NCBI RefSeq assembly: GCF_001570545.1
Contig: NZ_BBXD01000008.1
Coordinates: 1 to 64,000, forward strand
Reading direction: 5' to 3'
Origin: Herbidospora mongoliensis
GTDB lineage: Bacteria > Actinomycetota > Actinomycetes > Streptosporangiales > Streptosporangiaceae
DNA: 64,000 nt
In this document: positions 48,040 to 55,113 of the stretch, piece after piece
Layout of the letters: every line of letters begins with the position of its first letter
How positions within the stretch are numbered: the first letter of the stretch is position 1
Made by a program: the position numbers and the translations under genes
The notes under the pieces: generated by a model
The model's input: the letters and a program-made list of their open reading frames with translations, nothing else
Databases searched by the model: none
What the model was told of the DNA's origin: nothing

Positions 48040-48540
48040 GTGAACAACTCCGAGTGGGTGGTCCTCTGCCTCCTCGCCCGCGAACCCGCCCACGGCTTCG
48101 CCCTCGCCCGCCTCACCGCGACCGCGGGGCCCATCGGCCGGATCTGGCACATCCCCCGGCCCCTCGTCTACCGCGCCCTCGACGCCCTGGTCGCCCGCGG
48201 CCTGGCCGAGCCGATCGGGATCGAACCGGGCAGGGGCCCGGCCCGGCGGCTGCTCCGCGTCACCCCTTCCGGCCGCGCCCGCGCCGACGAATGGCTGGTC
48301 ACGCCGGTGAGCAGGATCAGGGACATCCGCACCGAGTTCCTGGTGAAGCTGGCCCTGCTCCAATGGTCGGGCCGGGACCCCCGCGGCCTCCTCGACGCCC
48401 AGGCCGAAACGCTGCGCCCCATCGTGACGCAGCTCTTCGGCCTGCGGGAATCGGCCGAGGGGCTGGACCAGGCCGTCGCCTCGTGGCGCTACGAGACAGC
48501 CGTGGCGGCCCTGAGACTCGCCGAGTCCACCAGCGAGTAG
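48040..48540 (+). CDS. PadR-family transcriptional regulator
   Basis: 166 residues. N-terminal winged helix of PadR type (VVLCLLAREPAHGFALARL; RPLVYRALDALVARGLAEPI; RRLLRVTPSGRARADEW) and a C-terminal helical dimerisation part. The GTG start has no ribosome binding site, and a TACGCT hexamer ends 7 bp before it, so a leaderless transcript is likely. The last 52 bp overlap the convergent NmrA-like gene. Confidence 0.85.
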   Translation: MNNSEWVVLCLLAREPAHGFALARLTATAGPIGRIWHIPRPLVYRALDALVARGLAEPIGIEPGRGPARRLLRVTPSGRARADEWLVTPVSRIRDIRTEFLVKLALLQWSGRDPRGLLDAQAETLRPIVTQLFGLRESAEGLDQAVASWRYETAVAALRLAESTSE

Positions 48541-49328
48541 AACTCCCGCAGTGAACGCGGGCGACGGCCCAGGATGTCGGCCACGGTCGTGGTCGTGCTC
48601 GCCCAGCGCCCGTCGCCGATCTGCGCCATGAGTTCGGCCAGGTCGTGCGCCGCTTGGGCGGGCATGCCGCCCTTCTCCAGGCGGGCGGCGTTGTCGTCGG
48701 CCGACAGGTCCACGTAACTGACGGCCCGGCCGAGCGCCCGGGTGAGTTCGGCGGCGATCTCGTCGTGCGTCGGCGCGCTGGGCCCGGTGAGCTCGTAGGT
48801 GGCGTCGGCCCCGACGGGACGCGTGAGCAGCGCGGCCGCGACCGCCGCGATGTCACGCGCGTCGATGTAGCCGACCGGGCCCCTGCCGTACGAGCCGAAG
48901 AACCGCCCCTCGTCGTCGACGTCGCCCGCGAGGTTCTGCATGAAGCCGACGGGCGCCAGGATCGCCCACGGCACCCCCGACGCCTTGAGGTGCGCGTCGA
49001 CCTGGCCGTGCATGCCGAACCCGAGCAGGCTGCCCGATGTCACGCCGCGCACGGAGACGGTCACCACCTGCGCCGCGTTCGTGGCCGCGTGGTCGATGAC
49101 CGCCTGATGGGCCCGCACGAAGCCCGGCCACAGCGAACTGTTGAGAAAGAGCCGGTCACCGGGCTCGATCGGGATGCTCTCGGGCCGCTCCAGGTCGCCG
49201 ACCACGTAGTCGCATCCCAGTTCTTCACCCTGTTCGGGACGCCGCACCACGGCCCGCGCCGCACCGCCCAGCTCCCCGATCAGCGCACGCCCGATCGTGC
49301 CCGTCGCGCCCGTCACCACGATCGCCAT
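48489..49328 (-). CDS. NAD(P)-binding NmrA/SDR-like protein
   Basis: 279 residues. N-terminal Rossmann motif VTGATGTIGRALIGEL (5-20) and the atypical-SDR layout of the NmrA/HSCARG group (AILAPVGFMQNLAG; GYIDARDIAAVAAALL; YELTGPSAPTHDEIA). Such proteins act as NAD(P)H-linked reductases or redox sensors. Divergent from a TetR gene across two operator-like palindromes, so it is that repressor's likely target. Convergent 52-bp overlap with the PadR gene. Confidence 0.9.
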   Translation of the reverse strand: MAIVVTGATGTIGRALIGELGGAARAVVRRPEQGEELGCDYVVGDLERPESIPIEPGDRLFLNSSLWPGFVRAHQAVIDHAATNAAQVVTVSVRGVTSGSLLGFGMHGQVDAHLKASGVPWAILAPVGFMQNLAGDVDDEGRFFGSYGRGPVGYIDARDIAAVAAALLTRPVGADATYELTGPSAPTHDEIAAELTRALGRAVSYVDLSADDNAARLEKGGMPAQAAHDLAELMAQIGDGRWASTTTTVADILGRRPRSLREFYSLVDSASLRAATAVS

Positions 49329-49338
49329 GCGACCTCCT

Positions 49339-49393
49339 AAGCGGAATGATGTCCTCCACTTCTATATAATAAGCGGAAGACCATCGTCCACTT
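49339..49393. promoter_or_regulatory. Twin operators and TATAAT between NmrA-like and TetR genes
   Basis: Two copies of AAGCGGA-N9-TCCACTT (49339-49361 and 49371-49393), each a near-palindrome, flank a TATAAT hexamer (49365-49370) read on the plus strand. The starts are 32 bp apart, about three helical turns. The operator-promoter-operator layout fits repression of both divergent genes by the TetR protein. Confidence 0.75.
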
Positions 49394-49406
49394 CAAGGGG
49401 AACTCC

Positions 49407-49928
49407 ATGCGCGCCGACGCCCGCCGCAATCGGGACAAGATCCTGGAGGCGGCCCGCGAGGTGGTCGCCGAGCGGGGCACCGACGTGCCCATGGAGCTGA
49501 TCGCCCGGCGCGCCGGCGTCGGCGTCGGCACGCTCTACCGCCGTTTCGCCGACCGAAGCGTGCTGCTCGCGGCCCTGGCGGAGCAGTACGTCTACGAGCT
49601 GATGGACGCCCTCGACCACGCCGTGGCGGCCGAGCCCGACGCCTGGACGGCCGTGCGCGCCTTCGTCGCCCACAGCGTGGAGAAGAGCCGGGGCGCCATC
49701 GCGGCCGCGCTGGCCGGGACCTCCGCGCCCGAGGCGAGGCAGGCGCTGGTCGACCGCATCGACGAGCTGGTGCGGCAGGCGCAGGCGGACGGCGCGATGC
49801 GTCCAGACGTGGGCACCGACGACCTCATGGAAGTGCTCAACGTGTTCGCCTGCCATCCGGGCGTCGTCCCGGCGCGCTTCCTGCCCCTCATCCTCGACGG
49901 CTTGCGGAGTTCGCCACCGAGTAGTTAG
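49407..49928 (+). CDS. TetR-family repressor
   Basis: 173 residues. Helix-turn-helix RDKILEAAREVVAERGTDVPM and LIARRAGVGVGTLYRRFADR at the N-terminus, helical ligand domain after. The ATG is preceded by AAGGGG. It should bind the paired palindromes just upstream and control itself and the divergent NmrA-like gene. An ALDH follows 37 bp later and may be part of the same unit. Confidence 0.92.
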   Translation: MRADARRNRDKILEAAREVVAERGTDVPMELIARRAGVGVGTLYRRFADRSVLLAALAEQYVYELMDALDHAVAAEPDAWTAVRAFVAHSVEKSRGAIAAALAGTSAPEARQALVDRIDELVRQAQADGAMRPDVGTDDLMEVLNVFACHPGVVPARFLPLILDGLRSSPPSS

Positions 49929-49965
49929 TTGGTGACTACGTCTAGTAGGAAGGGAACCGACGCTG

Positions 49966-51462
49966 ATGACGGTCACCCTGGAAAAGAGCGTTCAGGACTT
50001 CATCTCGACTCCCCGCCAGCTGTTCATCGGTGGTCAGTGGGTTGACGCCGCCTCCGGACGCACGTTCGCCACCCCCAACCCGGCCACCGGCGACACGCTC
50101 GCCACCGTCGCCGAAGCAGACAAGGAAGACGTCGACCGGGCCGTGCGCGCCGCCCGCGCCGCCTTCGAAGAGGGACCCTGGTCCCGCATGACCGCCTCCG
50201 ACCGAGGCCGCGTCCTCTGGCGGATCGGCGACCTCATCGAGCAGTACGGCGACGAGCTCGCCCAGCTCGAGTCGCTCGACAACGGCAAGCCCTACTCGGT
50301 CGCCCGCGCCGCCGACATCCCGCTCGCGGCCGAGCTGTTCCGCTACATGGCCGGGTGGGCCACCAAGATCGAGGGCAACACAATCAGCCTCTCCGTGCCC
50401 TACATGCCGGGGTCGGAGTTCCACGCGTACACCCTCAGAGAGCCGATCGGCGTGGTCGCGCAGATCATCCCGTGGAACTTCCCGCTGCTGATGGCCGCTT
50501 GGAAGCTCGGCCCGGCGCTGACCACCGGCAACACGGTGATCCTCAAGCCCGCCGAGCAGACGCCGCTGTCGGCGCTGCGGCTGGCCGAGATCATGGCCGA
50601 GGCGGGCCTGCCCGACGGCGTGGTCAACGTGCTGCCCGGCTACGGCGAGACCGCCGGGGCCGCGCTGGCCGCCCACGACGGGGTCGACAAGGTCGCCTTC
50701 ACCGGCTCGACCGAGGTCGGCAAGCTGATCGTGCACGCCGCCGCGGGCAACCTCAAGAAGGTCAGCCTCGAACTCGGCGGCAAGAGCCCCAACGTCGTCT
50801 TCGACGACGTCGACCCGGCTCTCGCCATCCCCGGCGCGGCCAACGCGATCTTCTTCAACCACGGCCAGTGCTGCGTCGCCGGGTCGCGCCTGTTCGTCCA
50901 CGAGAGCCGTTTCGACGAGGTCGTCGACGGCGTGGCCGCCATCGCCCGCAACATCAAGCTCGGCTCCGGCCTCGACCCCGACACCCAGATGGGCCCGCTC
51001 GTCTCCGACGAGCAGTTCCGCCGGGTGACCGGCTTCCTCGAGTCAGGCCGCGCCGAGGGCGCCCGGACCGTCGCGGGCGGTGAGCGCCACGGCGACAGGG
51101 GCTACTTCGTGCAGCCCACCGTGATCACCGACACCACGCCCGACATGTCCGTCGTCCGCGAGGAGATCTTCGGCCCGGTCGTGGTCGCCTCGCCGTTCTC
51201 CTCACTCGACGAGATCGCCACCCAGGCCAACGACACGTCATATGGTCTCGGCGCCGGCATCTGGACCCGCGACGTGAACAAGGCCCACGCGCTGGCCAAG
51301 CGCCTGCGCGCCGGCACGGTCTGGATCAACTGCTACAACGTGTTCGACGCCGGGCTCCCGTTCGGCGGCTACAAGCAGAGCGGCTGGGGCCGCGAGATGG
51401 GCCACGAGGTCCTGGAGGCCTACACCGAGGTCAAGGCGGTGTGCACCCAGCTCCACCCGTGA
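49966..51462 (+). CDS. Aldehyde dehydrogenase
   Basis: 498 residues, full-length NAD(P)-dependent ALDH. Active-site Glu in LELGGKSPN, catalytic Cys in FNHGQCCVAGSR, cofactor region FTGSTEVGKLI and the C-terminal PFGGYKQSGWGREMG. It is closest in pattern to betaine/phenylacetaldehyde-type class 1/2 enzymes; substrate not determinable. A strong terminator follows. Confidence 0.95.
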   Translation: MTVTLEKSVQDFISTPRQLFIGGQWVDAASGRTFATPNPATGDTLATVAEADKEDVDRAVRAARAAFEEGPWSRMTASDRGRVLWRIGDLIEQYGDELAQLESLDNGKPYSVARAADIPLAAELFRYMAGWATKIEGNTISLSVPYMPGSEFHAYTLREPIGVVAQIIPWNFPLLMAAWKLGPALTTGNTVILKPAEQTPLSALRLAEIMAEAGLPDGVVNVLPGYGETAGAALAAHDGVDKVAFTGSTEVGKLIVHAAAGNLKKVSLELGGKSPNVVFDDVDPALAIPGAANAIFFNHGQCCVAGSRLFVHESRFDEVVDGVAAIARNIKLGSGLDPDTQMGPLVSDEQFRRVTGFLESGRAEGARTVAGGERHGDRGYFVQPTVITDTTPDMSVVREEIFGPVVVASPFSSLDEIATQANDTSYGLGAGIWTRDVNKAHALAKRLRAGTVWINCYNVFDAGLPFGGYKQSGWGREMGHEVLEAYTEVKAVCTQLHP

Positions 51463-51470
51463 GTTCCGCC

Positions 51471-51508
51471 GAACCGGCCGCAGTGTGTCACCGCACTGCG
51501 GCCGGTTC
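51471..51508 (+). terminator. Terminator after the aldehyde dehydrogenase
   Basis: A perfect 15-bp stem (GAACCGGCCGCAGTG with CACTGCGGCCGGTTC) and an 8-nt loop, 8 nt after the stop. Confidence 0.85.
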
Positions 51509-51605
51509 GCGTGTGAACACATGATCAAATGTGTAAACGGATCGTGTTGAGGCTATCTACTCTCCGTAATCATCGCAGGTCATATGTGCTGCGGAGAGGT
51601 GTTGA

Positions 51606-52691
51606 ATGGTCATGTCCGTATGGCTCGCGGCGGTGCTCGTCGCGTTGGCCACACTTGCCGGGTCGTGGCTGGCCCGGCGGAGTTCGATGCGAGTGAGCGT
51701 CGGTCTCGCGATCGCGTCGGCGTTGATGCTCGTCACGGCCTTGGGAGAGATCGTCCCTGACGCCGTCGACGACGGGATCGAGCAGAACGTGCCCCTGTGG
51801 GTGATCGGTCTGTCGATCGTCTTCGGTTTCGCGGTGATCACCTATTTCACGAGGGAGGGCTGCGCCCACGACCACCCGAAGGAGTCGGCCCGGCACGCCG
51901 CCGGGGTACACCGCCGGGTGAAGGCCGTCGCGACGGCGGCGCTGTTCGGCGGCACCGGGACGGCGATCGCCCTGGCCATCCACCGGGCGATCGAGGGCGC
52001 GACCCTCACCCTGACCGGTGCTTCCGTGGTCGTGCTGCTGGCGTTGCTGGTGCATTCGGTCAGTGAGGGCCTCGCGCTGACCGCGATGCTCGACCTGGCC
52101 GGGAAGAAGATCGGCGTCTGGATGTTGCTCGCCTGCCTCAGTCCGGCGGCCGGGATCGTCGTCGCGGAGGTGAGCCCGGTTCCGCCGGAGGCCACGCCGA
52201 TCCTGCTGGGCACGGTCGCCGGGGTGCTGCTGCGCACCGCCGTGGTCGGGTTCCGCCTGGCGGGCGGAGAGTCCGGCCGGATGCCCCGGCGGGCGGCGCT
52301 GGCCGCCGGGGCCGTCGCCGCGACGCTGGCCGCCACCCTGGCCGTCGCCCAGTGGTTGCCCGCCCCCGCAGGTGAGGCAACCTCGCAGGTGGCGGCCATG
52401 ATCCGGCGGCCGGTCGCGATCCCGATGCCGATCCCCGAGCCTGCTCCCGACTTCACCCCGAAGGACCGCTCCCAGCTGCGCTGGGCGCTGACCACCGGAC
52501 GGCTCAGCCTGGCCGAGATCCTCGCCCGCACCGACCGGCTGACCAAGCACACCTCGATCTGGTGGTTGCTGCGAGGCCGGTTGAACGGGCGGGATCTGAG
52601 CGCGCACGGCATCAGGGAGTCGTCCACGGTCGGCGATCTGACCGGGACGCAACGGAGCTATCTCGTCGACGCCGTAGCGAGAAGGGGATGA
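51606..52691 (+). CDS. ZIP-like metal-transporter membrane protein with C-terminal extension
   Basis: 361 residues. About seven or eight hydrophobic segments. Two ZIP-type metal motifs, HRAIEGATLT (near 123) and HSVSEGLALT (near 149), have the His-x-x-x-Glu pattern of transmembrane helices IV and V. After the membrane part (about 255) is a soluble tail with a SQLRWALTTGRLSLAEILARTD segment of unknown role. Zinc or manganese transport is likely but the direction is unclear. Its stop overlaps the ATG of the DivIVA-domain gene (ATGA). Confidence 0.78.
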   Translation: MVMSVWLAAVLVALATLAGSWLARRSSMRVSVGLAIASALMLVTALGEIVPDAVDDGIEQNVPLWVIGLSIVFGFAVITYFTREGCAHDHPKESARHAAGVHRRVKAVATAALFGGTGTAIALAIHRAIEGATLTLTGASVVVLLALLVHSVSEGLALTAMLDLAGKKIGVWMLLACLSPAAGIVVAEVSPVPPEATPILLGTVAGVLLRTAVVGFRLAGGESGRMPRRAALAAGAVAATLAATLAVAQWLPAPAGEATSQVAAMIRRPVAIPMPIPEPAPDFTPKDRSQLRWALTTGRLSLAEILARTDRLTKHTSIWWLLRGRLNGRDLSAHGIRESSTVGDLTGTQRSYLVDAVARRG

Positions 52692-53020
52692 CCGACATGG
52701 TGCTGACGCCGGAGGACGTGCGAACCAAGGTGTTCACGACCGGGCGCCTACGGGAGGGATATGACCTGGCCGAGGTCGATGTGTTCCTCAACGAGGTGGA
52801 GAACAGCCTGCGCCGGCTGCATGAGGAGAACGAGCGGCTGTCCGCGATGGTGACGATCGATCCCGCCAAGGTGATGGCGGCGGCGGAGAGCCGGGAGCGG
52901 CGGGCCGAGGAGCTGCTTCGCGCTGCGGCCGAGCTGCTGGGAGAGGTGGGGTCGGGCCTGGAGCATCAGGCCTCCCGGGTGAACGAGCTGATCAGGGAGG
53001 TGGCGACTTTTACAGGGTGA
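52688..53020 (+). CDS. DivIVA-domain protein
   Basis: 110 residues. The N-terminal DivIVA/GpsB-like lipid-binding motif LTPEDVRTKVFTTGRLREGY followed by DLAEVDVFLNEVENSL is intact, then a coiled-coil (about 40-105, RRLHEENERL ...). Such domains sense negative membrane curvature at poles and septa. It is too short for full Wag31/DivIVA. Translationally coupled to the ZIP-like gene; ends 11 bp inside the convergent reductase gene. Confidence 0.88.
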   Translation: MTDMVLTPEDVRTKVFTTGRLREGYDLAEVDVFLNEVENSLRRLHEENERLSAMVTIDPAKVMAAAESRERRAEELLRAAAELLGEVGSGLEHQASRVNELIREVATFTG

Positions 53021-53942
53021 TGACGCTCTTCCCCTTCGCTCGGCCGGCCATCACGTGGTCGATGGCCTGTTTCGCCTCGGTCAGCGGGTAGGTCCGGTCG
53101 AGCACGGGGACCAGCGTGCCGTCGGCGAGACGGTCGCGCAGGTCTTCGAAGTCCTTCGTGGTCGGCAGCACGATCAGGAGCTTGAGCTGGTGCTTGACGA
53201 ACGGGTTGAGCGCCGCCGCGCGGAGCCCCCGGCCGACGCCGAGCAGCTTGCCCTTCGACATGCCGCCCAGGATGATCAGCTTCCCGTTCGGGGTGAGCCG
53301 ACGGCGCAGCACGCTGACGTCCCGGTTGCCGAAGATGTCGTAGACCACGTCGTAGCGGCCGGTGCCGAGGTCGTCCTTGGTGTAGTCGATGACGTGGGCA
53401 GCGCCTAATTGGCGTACGAGATCGGCTTTTCCGCCACTGCAGACGGCGGTGACCTCGCCCTCGTGGAGCTGGACCAGGAACGTTCCCACCCCGCCGGCGG
53501 CGCCGATGACCAGCGCCTTCTTGGCGGGGCCCGCCGCCCTGACGCCCCGCAGCGCGGTGGCCGCCGAGGTGGGCACGGCCGCGGCCTGCTCCCAGCCCAG
53601 GTTGGCCGGCTTGTGGACCAGCAGCTTCTCCTTGGCGACGACGAACTCGGCGAAGCTGCCTTCGGCGGTCCCGAAGACCTCGTCACCGACCTCGAACCGG
53701 GTGACCTTCGCGCCGACCTTCTCGACCACACCGGCGACGTCGCCACCGGCGATGGTCTGGTTCGGCCGGGTGAGCCCCAGGCCGAGCCGTGCGGCGTAGG
53801 GGATGCCGACCATCCGGTAGTAATCGCCGGGGTGGACTCCGGCGGCCTTGACCCGGATCAGCACCTGCTCGTCCTTGACGGCGGGGACGGGCAGTTCGAC
53901 CAGCTCAAGGCGGCCGTAGGTTCTGTGCACCATGGCTTTCAC
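53010..53942 (-). CDS. Zinc-independent medium-chain reductase (quinone-oxidoreductase-like)
   Basis: 310 residues of the MDR family without structural-zinc cysteines. GDVAGVVEKVGAKVTRF, NADPH-binding VIGAAGGVGTFLVQL, and the C-terminal AKQAIDHVMAGRAKGKSVITL match NADPH:quinone-reductase-like enzymes. The GTG start overlaps the XRE stop (GTGA). Last gene of a three-gene coupled operon; redox enzyme for an unknown electrophile or quinone. Confidence 0.9.
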   Translation of the reverse strand: MKAMVHRTYGRLELVELPVPAVKDEQVLIRVKAAGVHPGDYYRMVGIPYAARLGLGLTRPNQTIAGGDVAGVVEKVGAKVTRFEVGDEVFGTAEGSFAEFVVAKEKLLVHKPANLGWEQAAAVPTSAATALRGVRAAGPAKKALVIGAAGGVGTFLVQLHEGEVTAVCSGGKADLVRQLGAAHVIDYTKDDLGTGRYDVVYDIFGNRDVSVLRRRLTPNGKLIILGGMSKGKLLGVGRGLRAAALNPFVKHQLKLLIVLPTTKDFEDLRDRLADGTLVPVLDRTYPLTEAKQAIDHVMAGRAKGKSVITL

Positions 53943-54148
53943 GGGTACTGGAACACCTCTTCCAAGGAGACGTCGAAAACACGGGCGATCTGGAACGCCA
54001 TCTCCAGCGACGGCGAGTAGCGACCCTGCTCGATGGCGATGACGGTCTGCCGGGTGACGCCGAGCCGGTCGGCGAGGTCGGCCTGGGTCATCTCGCCGTT
54101 GGCGAACCGCAGGGCGCGGATGGTGTTGGTGACCTTCGTGGGTTTCAC
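53939..54148 (-). CDS. Small XRE-family helix-turn-helix protein
   Basis: 69 residues, essentially one Cro/C1 domain: IRALRFANGEMTQADLADRL, GVTRQTVIAIEQGRYSPSLE and AFQIARVFDVSLEEVFQY. Family members of this size often follow a small membrane protein and regulate the pair. GTG start inside the stop of the membrane gene (GTGA) and GTGA overlap with the reductase, so all three are coupled. Confidence 0.93.
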   Translation of the reverse strand: MKPTKVTNTIRALRFANGEMTQADLADRLGVTRQTVIAIEQGRYSPSLEMAFQIARVFDVSLEEVFQYP

Positions 54149-54573
54149 CACTGCTGGAACCCGCCGCGCCGGTAGGCGACGACCTTGGCCAGCGAGCCGA
54201 TGATCATGCTCAGGGCGAACCCGAGGTAGATCGCGTTCGCGATCCAGAAGTAGGGCGCTTCGACGAGCGCGAGCACGAACGCGCCGAGCGCGCCGATGAC
54301 GGTGAACGCCTGGCCGATCCGGTCGCCGAGCTGGTCGATCTCCCGATCGCGGACGTCGGTCCTGGTGCTGTGGTCGCCGATCATCCCGGCGACGATGCCG
54401 ACCACGATCGACGCCCCGATGGAGATCCCGAGGGACCACAGCAGGACGGGGACGTAGTCGACTTCGGTGAGCGGCCCGCCGCCTCGGCGGCCGAGTATCA
54501 CCACGACGTAGCCGCCGTAGATGACGACGGTGACGAGCAGGTAGACCCATGCCCGTTTTTCCAGCATTGTCAT
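54145..54573 (-). CDS. Four-helix membrane protein paired with XRE regulator
   Basis: 142 residues from the MTMLEKRAW start, with four hydrophobic segments (WVYLLVTVVIYGGYVVVIL; VLLWSLGISIGASIVVGIVAG; AFTVIGALGAFVLALVE; WIANAIYLGFALSMIIGSLA). The partner pattern resembles DUF2178-type proteins next to small XRE regulators. Neither start option has a ribosome binding site; an ATG at 54600 is inside a perfect palindrome. Possibly a membrane sensor of the XRE protein (inference). Confidence 0.75.
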   Translation of the reverse strand: MTMLEKRAWVYLLVTVVIYGGYVVVILGRRGGGPLTEVDYVPVLLWSLGISIGASIVVGIVAGMIGDHSTRTDVRDREIDQLGDRIGQAFTVIGALGAFVLALVEAPYFWIANAIYLGFALSMIIGSLAKVVAYRRGGFQQW

Positions 54574-54593
54574 AACTCGAAGGTAAAGCAACT

Positions 54594-54608
54594 TAGACAT
54601 CGTGTCTA
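54594..54608. promoter_or_regulatory. Candidate XRE operator
   Basis: TAGACA-TCG-TGTCTA, a perfect 6-3-6 palindrome 21 bp upstream of the membrane-protein start and 8 bp past the MarR stop. Suited to autoregulation of the membrane-XRE-reductase operon. Confidence 0.65.
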
Positions 54609-54615
54609 GTTTTCT

Positions 54616-55029
54616 TTACATGGGTCGGATCTCGGTGATGATCTTCATCAGGTCCTCCCGGAACGCCCCCAGGTCCCGGACCGTGATGATCGACTCCGCC
54701 GCGCCGGAGGCCGTGAGGTTCTCGTACACCTCCGAACCTGACGCGGTTCTGGTGACCACGACGCGGCGGCGGTCGGCCGGGTCGCGTTCGCGGGTGACGT
54801 GTCCGGCGCGTTCGAGGCGTTCGAGCACCGGGCCGATGGTCTGCTCCTCGACGTACGTGCGGGCGGCGAGTTCGCGCTGGGCCAGCGGCCCGTCGGCCAG
54901 GGTGTGCAGCACCAGGAACCCGGCGTGGGTGAGCCCGTGACCGGCCAGGACGTGGTTCCACTCGCGTTCGACCAGTCGCGCGGCGACCAGCAGCAGGCGT
55001 CCGGTGGGCCAGGCGGGAAGGTCGTCCAT
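54616..55029 (-). CDS. MarR-family regulator
   Basis: 137 residues. Winged helix with LAQRELAARTYVEEQTIGPV and LERLERAGHVTRERDPADRR, the wing motif DPADRRRVVVTRT being typical. The start MDDLPAWP has GGAGA upstream; an in-frame ATG further upstream adds seven residues. Divergent from an MMPL transporter with a palindrome between them. Confidence 0.92.
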   Translation of the reverse strand: MDDLPAWPTGRLLLVAARLVEREWNHVLAGHGLTHAGFLVLHTLADGPLAQRELAARTYVEEQTIGPVLERLERAGHVTRERDPADRRRVVVTRTASGSEVYENLTASGAAESIITVRDLGAFREDLMKIITEIRPM

Positions 55030-55078
55030 GCCATCGATTCTCCGATGCAACCGCAGCGGTCGCTCCCGCGAAGGGGAT

Positions 55079-55094
55079 GCTAAGGTCCCTTAGC
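55079..55094. promoter_or_regulatory. Candidate MarR operator
   Basis: GCTAAGG-TC-CCTTAGC, a perfect 7-2-7 palindrome in the 84-bp gap between the MarR and MMPL genes. The CTAAGG/CCTTAG halves resemble known MarR-type sites. Confidence 0.7.
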
Positions 55095-55113
55095 TTTCGA
55101 AGAGGAGTGCAGG

